NCBI GenBank assembly: GCA_964626795.1
Contig: CAZVIQ010000004.1
Coordinates: forward strand, 1 to 36,826
Reading direction: 5' to 3'
DNA length: 36,826 nucleotides
Origin: RGIG1840 sp964626795
GTDB lineage: Bacteria > Bacillota_I > Bacilli_A > RF39 > UBA660
A program made the translations under genes and the position numbers. Of this stretch, positions 14,070 through 21,695 are shown piece after piece; within the stretch, counting starts at the first letter, position 1; each line of letters starts with the position of its first letter. The notes beneath the pieces are model-generated. The model ran no database searches, had not been told where the DNA came from, and was given only the letters and a program-made list of their open reading frames with translations.

Positions 14070-14462
14070 ATGAATTTATTACCAAGAAAGTTTTATCTTG
14101 ATGATTTTTTAGAAGATTTCTTTCCCGAAAATCATTCAAGGAATTATATGAAATGTGATATTTATGAAAAAGACGATAAATATCATATCTTAGTTGATAT
14201 TCCAGGTTTTGAGAAAGAAAACATCAAGATGGATTGCACTGATGGTTACTTAACAATTGAGGCTTCAAAAGTTGATGAAAAAAACGATGAAGATAAAAAC
14301 TACATCAGAAGAGAAAGAACTATTGGACAATTCAAACGTCAATTCTATGTTGGAAATGTAGATTCTTCTAATATTAAAGCTGAATTCAAACATGGTGTAT
14401 TGAAAATTGTTGTTCCTAAAAAAGGCGAGAATGAATCTAAGAATTTAATTGAAATAGAATAA
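14070..14462 (+). CDS. hsp20: Small heat shock protein, Hsp20/alpha-crystallin family
   Basis: 130 residues. A short N-terminal arm (1-25, LPRKFYLDDFLEDFF), an alpha-crystallin domain (about 27-118: MKCDIYEKDDKYHILVDIPG at the front, ENIKMDCTDGYLTIEA, then ERTIGQFKRQFYVG) and the IEIE tail that carries the I-x-I oligomer latch. It is an ATP-independent holdase that binds unfolding proteins in the cytoplasm. AAGGAG lies ten bases before the ATG. The CIRCE site predicts heat induction through HrcA. It is the only CIRCE in the window; the groEL-like gene at 21.7 kb does not have one. Confidence 0.96.
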   Translation: MNLLPRKFYLDDFLEDFFPENHSRNYMKCDIYEKDDKYHILVDIPGFEKENIKMDCTDGYLTIEASKVDEKNDEDKNYIRRERTIGQFKRQFYVGNVDSSNIKAEFKHGVLKIVVPKKGENESKNLIEIE

Positions 14463-14465
14463 TTT

Positions 14466-14491
14466 AAAAGAGCAAATTTGCTCTTTTATTT
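14466..14491. terminator. Bidirectional terminator between hsp20 and the antiporter gene
   Basis: A 22-base perfect palindrome (14466-14487, arms AAAAGAGCA/TGCTCTTTT) with T-rich sequence on both exits; it ends inside the antiporter stop codon. Confidence 0.8.
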
Positions 14492-15445
14492 TACAAAAAT
14501 ATAAGTGTAATAAACTAAAAAAACTAAAAACATAACTAGTCCTTCTCTTCGAGATAACATTCTGTCATTTCTTGCAAATATAAAGAACAATAAAGCTGAA
14601 ATTAAAACTGCAAATATATCTATTAAACTAAAACTTGACGAAACAACATCTCCATAAATCAAAATAGGAATACCAAGAACTACTCCAATATTAAAGATGT
14701 TTGTACCGATAATATTTCCTACTGCTATATCAAATTCTTTTTTCTTTGCAGATAAAATTGTCATTGATAGTTCTGGAAGTGAAGTACCAATTACAATAAC
14801 TGTCATAGTAATAATTTTCTGACTAATTCCTAAATGTTCAGCTATTAATGTTGCAAATTCTACAACTATATTACTACCTAGGATTATTCCACCAAGACAG
14901 AAAAAAGATAATAAAACTGAAGGCCAAAATTTATATTTTGGTTTTGCTTTATTTAAAAAGTTTCTACTTAGTTTAATTTGAGAAAGAATATAAAACATAA
15001 AGACTGCAAAAAGTAATAAGAATAATAATGCATTAGTTCTTGTTAAAATTACATCATCATTAAAATGAAGTATATTATCAGCCATTGAAAAAGAAAATAT
15101 TACTGTAATTGCTAATAAAAGAAGCGCTTCTTTTTTTATAATTCCTTCTTTAACCTTTATTGGATAAAACAAAGAAGAAAGTCCTAGTATAAGTAAAATG
15201 TTTACTATGGAACTTCCTAAAACATTAGAGACTGCAATATCTCCTGCCGCTATTCTTATGCTGTTAAATGAAATAGCCAGTTCAGGCGCACATGTTGCAA
15301 AAGCTGCAACAGTCATTGCAATGGCCATTTTAGACATATTAAAATTTATTGCTAAACTTGATACTGCATCTACAAATAAATCAGAAGCCTTTATAAGTAA
15401 TATAAAGCCTAATGTTAAAAGAAATAATTCAAAATAAATTAGCAT
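14486..15445 (-). CDS. Calcium/sodium antiporter (CaCA family, YrbG-like)
   Basis: 319 residues, about ten membrane helices in two inverted halves. The two alpha repeats are plain: ATCAPELAISFN with SNVLGSSIVNILL in the first half, and IGTSLPELSMTILSA with GNIIGTNIFNIGV in the second; each holds the ion-binding Glu (APE, LPE) and the Asn of the GN/SN...N stretch. In the first half the usual Gly-Thr-Ser is Ala-Thr-Cys. The protein exchanges Ca2+ or another divalent cation against Na+ or H+ across the membrane. It ends convergently with hsp20 at a shared terminator. It is a single gene with no visible regulation. Confidence 0.93.
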   Translation of the reverse strand: MLIYFELFLLTLGFILLIKASDLFVDAVSSLAINFNMSKMAIAMTVAAFATCAPELAISFNSIRIAAGDIAVSNVLGSSIVNILLILGLSSLFYPIKVKEGIIKKEALLLLAITVIFSFSMADNILHFNDDVILTRTNALLFLLLFAVFMFYILSQIKLSRNFLNKAKPKYKFWPSVLLSFFCLGGIILGSNIVVEFATLIAEHLGISQKIITMTVIVIGTSLPELSMTILSAKKKEFDIAVGNIIGTNIFNIGVVLGIPILIYGDVVSSSFSLIDIFAVLISALLFFIFARNDRMLSRREGLVMFLVFLVYYTYIFVK

Positions 15446-15507
15446 AAATCACCTTCTCTATTTTACTTTTTAATCTTAACACAATTTTTATTTGCCTTCA
15501 ATAATTA

Positions 15508-15516
15508 TGTTATAAT
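15508..15516 (+). promoter_or_regulatory. Extended -10 of the methyltransferase gene, six bases before its ATG
   Basis: TGT then TATAAT (15511-15516); the ATG is at 15523, so transcription should begin on or next to the start codon. No ribosome binding site is present. Confidence 0.6.
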
Positions 15517-15522
15517 GTATAC

Positions 15523-16749
15523 ATGAAGAAACAAGTATTAATACAAAAATTTGATTATGAAGGAAACGGTATTGCTGTAATAGATGAAAAAGTGGTATTT
15601 GTTAATAATGCTATCCCTGGTGAACAAGTAGACATAATAATTAAAAACAAGGAGAAAAATTTTGATAAAGCTATTGTTGAAAATTATATAACTTTATCCG
15701 AAGATAGAATAGAAAATCCATGTAAATACATTTCCTGCGGAGGTTGTGATTTATTACATTTAAAATACGAAAGAGAACTTACTTTTAAAGAAGATAAAGT
15801 AAAAGATATTTTTTTAAGAAAATGTAATTTAACCTGTGTAAATAGAATTATTCCTTCTGTTGATATATTTAATTATAGAAATAAAGTTTCCTTTAAAACT
15901 AAAAACGGAAAACTTGCTTTTAATGTTAAAGAATCTAGCGAATTAATAGAAATTAATAAATGTCTTTTAGTTAATGAAAAAATTAATGAAATTATTAATG
16001 AACTAAATAACTATAATTTAAAAGATATTGAAGAAGTTATTATTAAGAATGCAAAAGAAGCCATGTTAATAATAAAGAGTGGAAAAAAGATAAACAATAA
16101 TTTAAAAAACATTAACGTTAATAATCTAGTAGTTATAAACAATAAAAATACATTTATTATAAAAGGTAATAAATATATAGAAGAAAATTTAGGGGATATT
16201 AAATATCTAATTCCAGCTAATTCATTTTTTCAGGTAAATAAACAACAAACTATAAATTTATATAATAACATTATAGAAATTGGAAACTTCAAGAAAAGTG
16301 ATACAGTATTAGATTTATACTGTGGTATCGGTTCAATCTCTTTATATATTGCAAATTATGTAAAAGAAGTAATTGGAGTTGAAATAAATAAAGAAGCTAT
16401 AGAATATGCAAATAAAAATAAAAAACTTAATAATATTACTAATGTAAAATTTTTATGTAAAAATGCAAATCAAGTAAGTATGGATTTTAAACCAGATATT
16501 GTTATTGTGGATCCTCCAAGAAATGGTCTTGATAAAAAAACTATAGAAATAATTAAAGCTTTTAATGTTAAAAAAATTATTTATATTTCTTGTAATCCAT
16601 TAACATTAGCAAGAGACATCAATTTATTTAAAGATCAATATGAAGTAAAAGAAATAACTCCTTTAGATATGTTTCCTAGAACACATCACATTGAGTGCAT
16701 ATCATTATTTAATCTAAAAGAAATAATTAAACAAAAAAGTGACAATTAA
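15523..16749 (+). CDS. rlmCD: 23S rRNA (uracil-5-)-methyltransferase, RlmCD/TrmA family
   Basis: 408 residues. N-terminal TRAM beta-barrel (1-55, FDYEGNGIAVIDEKVVFV), Fe-S cysteines C67, C72, C75 (PCKYISCGGCDLLHL) and C147 (EINKCLLV), central domain, then a Rossmann methyltransferase: SAM loop VLDLYCGIGSISLYIA, IVDPPRNGLD, nucleophile C357 in YISCNPLTLARD and the general-base Glu 391 in HHIEC. It transfers a methyl group from SAM to C5 of a uracil in 23S rRNA (U1939 and/or U747 in the family). The predicted transcript has no leader. Its 3' end overlaps the convergent CDGSH gene by four bases. Confidence 0.93.
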   Translation: MKKQVLIQKFDYEGNGIAVIDEKVVFVNNAIPGEQVDIIIKNKEKNFDKAIVENYITLSEDRIENPCKYISCGGCDLLHLKYERELTFKEDKVKDIFLRKCNLTCVNRIIPSVDIFNYRNKVSFKTKNGKLAFNVKESSELIEINKCLLVNEKINEIINELNNYNLKDIEEVIIKNAKEAMLIIKSGKKINNNLKNINVNNLVVINNKNTFIIKGNKYIEENLGDIKYLIPANSFFQVNKQQTINLYNNIIEIGNFKKSDTVLDLYCGIGSISLYIANYVKEVIGVEINKEAIEYANKNKKLNNITNVKFLCKNANQVSMDFKPDIVIVDPPRNGLDKKTIEIIKAFNVKKIIYISCNPLTLARDINLFKDQYEVKEITPLDMFPRTHHIECISLFNLKEIIKQKSDN

Positions 16750-17408
16750 TCACTAACATGACTTGAATCACAAAAAGGTTTTATAGATGATTTCCCACAT
16801 CTACAAAGTGCTACACGGTTTCTAGTTTCATATGTATTTCCGTTTTCATCTTCTATAGGTATTCCGCCTTTTACCCAAATTGATCCTTCACAATTTCTCA
16901 TCGGATCATTTATAATAGTTATACCTTTTTCAAGTGCTGGTTCTATATCTTCACCAGTTTTTTTATCCATAATTACAAGTCTTCCTGCTGGACATTCAGT
17001 AGAAAGCTTTACAGCAAGTTCTTCATCTTTTTTTGACATATCTTTGCTCATTAATTCCCATATATCCTCATATGGTGTATGACAAAAACGAGCAAAAGCA
17101 CATAACTTTTCGTTATCTTTTAATACTAAATTTTTATTATTATATATTTTTACATTTTCTTCAAATCTAAAGTTTGTATTTATAGTATTTCCTAAAAAAC
17201 CAATTTTTTCATGTTCTCCATCACAAAAAGGTTTAGTTTTAGATTTCCCGCACCTGCACAAGGAGTAACTTTTTTTTACTTCATAGTTTTTTATTTCTTT
17301 ATAATAATATCCTTCTTCATTTATAGCAATTTCTTTTTCATCTAACGGTATATTACCATTTACTAAATAAGGTCCGTTTTTTAAGATTTTAATTTTTTTA
17401 TCACACAT
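16746..17408 (-). CDS. Double-CDGSH iron-sulfur protein with a central Fe-S-type domain
   Basis: 220 residues. Two CDGSH motifs that bind [2Fe-2S]: CRCGKSKTKPFCDGEH (C51, C53, C62, H66) and, at the very C-terminus, CRCGKSSIKPFCDSSH; each has the three Cys and one His ligands. Between them lies a domain with CAFARFCHTPYEDIWEL and STECPAGRLVI, the pattern of the small CDGSH-associated divergent Fe-S domain. The protein is cytoplasmic and probably an electron carrier or cluster store; the exact role is not known to me. AGAGGT precedes the ATG. It stands between convergent and same-strand neighbours and shows no operon partner, but three Fe-S systems (this, sufCB, rubrerythrin) occur in 17 kb. 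Confidence 0.92.
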   Translation of the reverse strand: MCDKKIKILKNGPYLVNGNIPLDEKEIAINEEGYYYKEIKNYEVKKSYSLCRCGKSKTKPFCDGEHEKIGFLGNTINTNFRFEENVKIYNNKNLVLKDNEKLCAFARFCHTPYEDIWELMSKDMSKKDEELAVKLSTECPAGRLVIMDKKTGEDIEPALEKGITIINDPMRNCEGSIWVKGGIPIEDENGNTYETRNRVALCRCGKSSIKPFCDSSHVSD

Positions 17409-17463
17409 TATATTACCTCTTATTCAATTATACGTTTATATGTATTAAAAAACTAGTTTTTTT

Positions 17464-17494
17464 GATAAAAAAAGCATTACTCTACAGTAACGCT
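17464..17494 (-). terminator. Terminator of glmS
   Basis: A nine-pair stem (17473-17481 with 17486-17494, one G-U pair in RNA) with a four-base loop includes the stop codon and is followed by seven T residues on the minus strand. Confidence 0.85.
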
Positions 17495-19300
17495 TTTAGC
17501 AAGATTTCTAGGCTGATCTATACTTTCTCCTCTAAGTTTAGCTACTTCATAAGCTATTAATTGTAAAGGAATAATAGAAAGAATAGATCTTTTATATAAA
17601 TTCACATTTGGAAGTATTATTACATCTTCATAAAACTTTTCGTCTTTAATCTTTTTATAGATTTCCTCGGTTGTAAGTAATATTACTAAAGATCCTCTTG
17701 CTTTAGTCTCTTTTATGTTGCTTATTGTTTTTTCATCGATTGATTTATCGGTAACAATACTTATCACCGGTGTTCCGTTTGTTATTAAAGAAATAGTACC
17801 ATGTTTAAGTTCACCTGCAGCATAAGCTTCAGAATGTATATATGAAATTTCTTTTAATTTTAAAGAACCTTCCATACACAAAGCATAATCAATTTTTCTT
17901 CCTAGAAAGAAAATATTATCTGCTTTATATATTCTTTTTGCAATATTTAAATATTCTTTTCTTCTTAGAAGTATATCTTTAATTTCATCAGGGAATTTTT
18001 TAAATTCTTTTAATAATTTACTTGCCTTTTCTTCAGTGATGTTTCCTTTTTGGTAAGACATTAATATACTTAATAAATTTAATATCATTATTTGAGCTAC
18101 ATAAGCTTTAGTAGTCGCAACAGCAATCTCAGAACCTGCTTTTATGTAAACCACTTTATTTGCTTCTCTTGCTATAGAAGAACCAACGACATTTATAACT
18201 CCAAGAGTATCTGATCCGCTTTCTTTAGCTTTTCTTAAAGCTGCCAAGGTATCTGCCGTTTCACCAGACTGACTTATAAGTATTGTAAGTGTTTTTTTAT
18301 CATTAAATACTTTATTATATCTGTATTCACTTGCAAGAAAAACTTCTACGGGAATATCACATTCATTTTCTATAACAGCTTTTCCAATTAAACCTGCATA
18401 CGCTGCACTTCCACAAGCTATAATATGTATCTTATTATATTTTGAATACTCTCCAAATTTAGATTCCAAAGTTTTTATTTTATAATCATAAAAATAACTT
18501 TGAATTATATTTTCTATTACCTGAGGTTCATCATATATTTCTTTTAACATAAAATGTTCAAATCCGTTTTTCATTACAGATTCTTTTGTTCCTTCATATA
18601 TTAAAGCTTCTTTTTTTATTTCTTCAAGCTTCTTATTATAAAATTTTACACTATTTTTTTCCACTTTCGCTATCTCGTCTTTCTCAAGCAGTATAAATTT
18701 GTTTGTAAAAGAAAGTATAGCAGGTACGTCACTAGCAATAAAGTTTTCATCTTCACCTATAGCAACTATAAGAGGACTATCTTTTCTTATAGCGTATATT
18801 GTTTCAGGTTCATCTTCAAAAATAATACCAAATGCATATGATCCTCTTATTTCTTTACTCGCTTCAGATAAAGTTTTTAATTTATCTTTATTTTTAGAAT
18901 AAATATCAGAGATAAGTGCCACAGCCACCTCAGTATCGGTCTCACTTTTAAACTTATATCCCTTTAACATAAGTCTTTCTTTTATTTCATGATAGTTTTC
19001 TATTATTCCATTATGAACTAAAGTTACACCTTTCTGATAATGAGGATGTGCATTAGTCTCATTAGGTTCACCATGAGTTGCCCACCTTGTATGACCTATA
19101 CCAACATCTCCCTTGTATTTATCAACTTTTTCTTTTAAATTGTTAATTTTACCTTGTACTTTTATAATTTTAATTTTGCCTTTTTCATTAAAAGCAATTC
19201 CAGCAGAGTCATAGCCTCTATATTCTAAAGTCTTAAGACCCTCAATTAAAACATGTACGGCATTTTGTTTGTTTCCAACATACCCTACAATTCCACACAT
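17477..19300 (-). CDS. glmS: Glutamine-fructose-6-phosphate aminotransferase (isomerizing)
   Basis: 607 residues, full length. It makes glucosamine-6-phosphate from fructose-6-phosphate and glutamine, the entry to peptidoglycan amino sugars. N-terminal Ntn glutaminase domain with Cys1 after Met (MCGIVGYVG), TRWATHGEP and HNGIIENY; two SIS isomerase domains with IIACGSAAYAG (where family members usually read CGTS.YA), LISQSGETADT and AELKHGTISLI; and the C-terminal NLAKSVTVE with the catalytic Lys. AAGGAG lies eight bases before the ATG. Expression is predicted to be controlled by the glmS ribozyme in its 5' leader: high glucosamine-6-phosphate causes self-cleavage and mRNA loss. Confidence 0.97.
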   Translation of the reverse strand: MCGIVGYVGNKQNAVHVLIEGLKTLEYRGYDSAGIAFNEKGKIKIIKVQGKINNLKEKVDKYKGDVGIGHTRWATHGEPNETNAHPHYQKGVTLVHNGIIENYHEIKERLMLKGYKFKSETDTEVAVALISDIYSKNKDKLKTLSEASKEIRGSYAFGIIFEDEPETIYAIRKDSPLIVAIGEDENFIASDVPAILSFTNKFILLEKDEIAKVEKNSVKFYNKKLEEIKKEALIYEGTKESVMKNGFEHFMLKEIYDEPQVIENIIQSYFYDYKIKTLESKFGEYSKYNKIHIIACGSAAYAGLIGKAVIENECDIPVEVFLASEYRYNKVFNDKKTLTILISQSGETADTLAALRKAKESGSDTLGVINVVGSSIAREANKVVYIKAGSEIAVATTKAYVAQIMILNLLSILMSYQKGNITEEKASKLLKEFKKFPDEIKDILLRRKEYLNIAKRIYKADNIFFLGRKIDYALCMEGSLKLKEISYIHSEAYAAGELKHGTISLITNGTPVISIVTDKSIDEKTISNIKETKARGSLVILLTTEEIYKKIKDEKFYEDVIILPNVNLYKRSILSIIPLQLIAYEVAKLRGESIDQPRNLAKSVTVE

Positions 19301-19324
19301 ATCAAAAACTCCTTCTTAAGAATT

Positions 19325-19462
19325 TAATATATATCTTTGTCACAATGTTTGATTTTGCTTTTAAATATATATTTTACGAGATTCTTATTTTCCCGCAGTA
19401 GAACCCGCCGAATTACCCGATAACTACTGACCTCGTTAGCATTTCTGCAATAGCGCTCATTA
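19325..19462 (-). ncRNA. glmS ribozyme (glucosamine-6-phosphate-activated)
   Basis: Minus-strand leader of glmS. Core elements match the class: AGCGC with the cleavage site between A19457 and G19456, AACGAGG, AGTTATCGGG, TTCGGCGGG and CTACTGCGGG in the right order and spacing. The distal part can close a long A/T stem (ATATATAT arms around 19330 and 19370) as the accessory P4-like domain. The only gene downstream is glmS, so this is an autoregulatory switch. Boundaries are approximate. Confidence 0.93.
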
Positions 19463-19508
19463 TATAATTTATTTTTCTATCCTCCTCATAAATCATCTAA
19501 CTACTAAT

Positions 19509-19537
19509 ATTATATAAAAATACTTCACTTTTAGCAA
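19509..19537 (-). promoter_or_regulatory. Promoter of glmS
   Basis: Minus strand TTGCTA (19532-19537), 17-base spacer, TATAAT (19509-19514). Start about 19502, leaving about 45 bases ahead of the ribozyme cleavage site. Confidence 0.7.
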
Positions 19538-19567
19538 CAATTCCTTTACATATTTTACATTTATCAT

Positions 19568-19596
19568 TTGATTTTTTTTGATTTTTTTGCTATTCT
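19568..19596 (+). promoter_or_regulatory. Promoter of the 19.6 kb unit
   Basis: TTGATT (19568-19573), 17 bases, TATTCT (19591-19596) with extended TGC. Divergent from the glmS promoter. Confidence 0.55.
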
Positions 19597-19619
19597 TTAT
19601 TTAGAAAAAAGGTGATTTT

Positions 19620-20090
19620 ATGGATGCTTTAAATCAGATTAAAAGTTCTAATATAAATGGAACTGCAAAAAGAAGTAATAAGACTTATACAATTAATAAA
19701 AAGAAAATGATAAGAGCTGCTGCTATTTTAGCTTTGGCCTTAGTTTTAATTTCAAAAGGATTAAAGCCTATTGGTGAAATTAAAGAAAGGTATGATTTAA
19801 AGCAAGTTATAACTCAAATAATCAAAAATGATGAAGAACTTGATAAATTAATGACAACTGGTTATAAATTTTGTCCTAATCTCTTAACAGATGATGTCGG
19901 ACGTTTAAAAAGTGACTTGTCTCCCGTTACATGTGATGATCCTGATTGTTACCCTTGTAATCATAACATAGATAATTATAAAAGAATAATGGAAGCTGTT
20001 AAATCTACTCCTGAATATATTGAAGCAACAAAGGATTTTCAGTATTTAGATGATGAGGAAATAAAAGAAACAGGTAGTCATTTAGGTTAA
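19620..20090 (+). CDS. Single-pass membrane protein with a cysteine cluster, unknown
   Basis: 156 residues: a basic, Asn/Lys-rich cytoplasmic N-terminus (1-30, ending KKKMIR), one membrane helix (about 31-47), then a helical outer domain. The outer domain contains C85 and a dense cluster C105, C110 and C113 (TCDDPDCYPCNHN), which looks like a metal site or disulfide knot outside the membrane. AAAGGTGA precedes the ATG by four bases. I do not recognise the family. The next small gene follows after 18 bases with its own AAAGGG site and the two share a terminator. Confidence 0.72.
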   Translation: MDALNQIKSSNINGTAKRSNKTYTINKKKMIRAAAILALALVLISKGLKPIGEIKERYDLKQVITQIIKNDEELDKLMTTGYKFCPNLLTDDVGRLKSDLSPVTCDDPDCYPCNHNIDNYKRIMEAVKSTPEYIEATKDFQYLDDEEIKETGSHLG

Positions 20091-20108
20091 ATAGAAAGGG
20101 AAAATTAA

Positions 20109-20324
20109 ATGTTTAAAGAAGAAGATATAATTGAGGTCAATAATAAAGATTTTCTTATTACTCATAAAATTGAATATGATAGCAATACTTACTACTTTAT
20201 GACAAATATTGAAACAAAGGAAGTAACTTTAGTTAAAGAAGATATAGTTGATAACGAATCAATTCTAAAAAATTTAACTGACGATAATTTAATTAAAAAT
20301 GTATTGTCTCAAATAATTGAATAA
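20109..20324 (+). CDS. Small acidic protein, unknown (DUF1292-like)
   Basis: 71 residues, acidic and without membrane segments. The N-terminal part is a short beta sheet (EEDIIEVNNKDFLITHKIEY, YYFMTNIETKEVTLVKED), ending in a helix. The layout, a strand reading D..Y.FMTN, loosely resembles DUF1292-type small Bacillota proteins, but I would not assign it. It is co-transcribed with the membrane protein before it and ends in a clear terminator. Confidence 0.6.
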   Translation: MFKEEDIIEVNNKDFLITHKIEYDSNTYYFMTNIETKEVTLVKEDIVDNESILKNLTDDNLIKNVLSQIIE

Positions 20325-20327
20325 GAT

Positions 20328-20349
20328 CTATCATTAACTGATAGTTTTT
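20328..20349 (+). terminator. Terminator of the 19.6-20.3 kb operon
   Basis: CTATCA (20328-20333)/TGATAG (20339-20344), five-base loop, then TTTTTATTTT. Confidence 0.78.
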
Positions 20350-20367
20350 ATTTTGATTAAAACATAG

Positions 20368-20373
20368 TATAAT
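20368..20373 (+). promoter_or_regulatory. -10 box six bases before the ATG of the 20.4 kb gene
   Basis: TATAAT at 20368-20373, ATG at 20380, no Shine-Dalgarno sequence. It predicts a leaderless mRNA with the same geometry as the methyltransferase gene at 15.5 kb. Confidence 0.5.
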
Positions 20374-20379
20374 TTATAT

Positions 20380-20643
20380 ATGAAATTAGAAGATATAGAT
20401 ATTGAAAACTTATTACCATCTGAAAATAAATTTTTAAAAAAGCGTAAAAACGGGTTAGTACTTACAGATTATCAGGTAGAAACTATGGAAAGATATAATA
20501 TAGATTATTTAAGATTTAGTAATTATAAAGATTTACTCTTTGAAATAGAGGAAATAATTAATGGAGGTTACTCTGATGAAAACTTAGAAAGATTATCAGA
20601 AGAAATAAATGAATTAATCTATTATAACTACACTAATAAATAA
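20380..20643 (+). CDS. Small acidic helical protein, unknown
   Basis: 87 residues, soluble, about one third Glu/Asp. An N-terminal stretch LPSENKFLKKRKNGLVLTDY is followed by YQVETMERYNIDYLRFSN and two acidic helices ending in YYNYTNK. I recognise no family; the NGLVLTDYQVETMERYNI segment reads like a small DNA- or protein-binding helical unit that recurs in uncultured Bacillota, but this is an impression only. No ribosome binding site is present; translation presumably starts on a leaderless message. It ends base-to-base with the convergent membrane protein gene, with no terminator between. Confidence 0.6.
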   Translation: MKLEDIDIENLLPSENKFLKKRKNGLVLTDYQVETMERYNIDYLRFSNYKDLLFEIEEIINGGYSDENLERLSEEINELIYYNYTNK

Positions 20644-20997
20644 TTAAGCTGCGACTTCTTCATCTAGTACTGATTGAGTTTGTAAATAAAGAACTAAAAT
20701 TCCAGCAATTAAAATAAGAATTGCACTTATAAGCCTTATTAAATTATTTTTACTTTGTTCTTCAGCATATTTTTTATAAGCATAAACTAAAAAGTATATA
20801 TAAATTATTACTAAAACAGAAAATATCACTATTCTAATATTCTGTGATATTTCAGGATTTCTTTTTCCTTCTTCTTGAATATATTCCTCTTCTATTTTAT
20901 TAGCATAAAGTCCACCAATGAAAAGAATGATATATATATAAAATATAAAATCACGTATTTTCAAATCCTCATATTCCATTTGACCTTTACCAATCAT
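20644..20997 (-). CDS. Small three-helix membrane protein, unknown
   Basis: 117 residues with three hydrophobic segments (about 16-33, 54-74 and 86-105) and an acidic C-terminus (LDEEVAA). The loop between the first two is charged (KIEEEYIQEEGKRNPE). The first ATG is used here; it follows a TATAAT (21003-21008, minus) by five bases, so the mRNA would be leaderless. A second in-frame ATG at residue 7 has AAAGG four bases upstream and is the alternative. No family recognised. Confidence 0.6.
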   Translation of the reverse strand: MIGKGQMEYEDLKIRDFIFYIYIILFIGGLYANKIEEEYIQEEGKRNPEISQNIRIVIFSVLVIIYIYFLVYAYKKYAEEQSKNNLIRLISAILILIAGILVLYLQTQSVLDEEVAA

Positions 20998-21035
20998 ATT
21001 AAATTATATGACATCTTTTAAGATTATAAATAATA

Positions 21036-21044
21036 TGTTATTAT
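21036..21044 (+). promoter_or_regulatory. Extended -10, six bases before the ATG of the 21.1 kb gene
   Basis: TGT then TATTAT (21039-21044); the ATG begins at 21051. No ribosome binding site. The divergent gene's -10 lies 31 bases away, so the two promoters share a gap of about 50 bases. Confidence 0.45.
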
Positions 21045-21050
21045 AGTTAT

Positions 21051-21689
21051 ATGAATGAAGGTAAAAATAAAAAATTTGTTTATATTATTTTGTCTAGAAC
21101 TAATACAAAAATGGGTAAATTTATTAGATTTATGACTCATTATGAATATAATCATGTTTCTATTTCACTAAATAAAAATTTAAAAGAAATTTATTCATTT
21201 GCAAGGTACTATGAAAACACTCCTTTTGTAGGAGGTTTTGTTGTTGAATCAATTTTAAGATATAAGAAAAATAATGCACAAATTAAAATATTTAAAATCC
21301 CAGTAAATAGAAAAACATATAATGATTTAAAGAACTATATTGAATTTATTAAAATATATAAAAAGAAATATATATATAATACTTTTTCAGCAATATTTTC
21401 TGTTTTTAAAATTGGTCTTGATATAAAAAATTCTTATACATGTATTGAATTTATTAAACATTTATTTACTAAGTTTAATATAATAAATGTAACTAAAAAA
21501 GATTTTGTTTCTATCAAAAATTTTGACAGTAGATTAATGGAATACAAATATTTTGAAGGTTCCTACGATGAACTACATTTAGAAAACGACTGGGGACTTG
21601 ATTTATATATTTATAGAAAAAATATTATAGCAGTATATGCCGCGACAGTTATACATTTTACAAGATTAATATTTAGAACTATTATTTAA
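21051..21689 (+). CDS. YiiX/NlpC-P60-like permuted papain-fold hydrolase
   Basis: 212 residues. It starts with VYIILSRTNTKMGKFIRF and an NHVSIS segment holding H35, followed by LKEIYSFAR; the Cys comes later in SYTCIEF (C131). This His-before-Cys order is the circularly permuted papain fold of YiiX/LRAT-like NlpC/P60 proteins, which act on amide or ester bonds in lipids or cell-wall peptides. The same T..HVSI and TC.EF pattern occurs in uncharacterised Bacillota homologues. The C-terminal 25 residues are hydrophobic and could touch the membrane. No ribosome binding site; apparently leaderless. It ends six bases from the convergent groEL-like gene. Confidence 0.72.
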   Translation: MNEGKNKKFVYIILSRTNTKMGKFIRFMTHYEYNHVSISLNKNLKEIYSFARYYENTPFVGGFVVESILRYKKNNAQIKIFKIPVNRKTYNDLKNYIEFIKIYKKKYIYNTFSAIFSVFKIGLDIKNSYTCIEFIKHLFTKFNIINVTKKDFVSIKNFDSRLMEYKYFEGSYDELHLENDWGLDLYIYRKNIIAVYAATVIHFTRLIFRTII

Positions 21690-21695
21690 TAAATA

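Noticed and set aside
19415..19460. A 15-codon ATG frame inside the glmS leader (minus), as a possible leader peptide.
   Set aside because: It lies in the ribozyme core, whose sequence is fixed by RNA structure, and the nearest AGGAGG is far more than 10 bases upstream.
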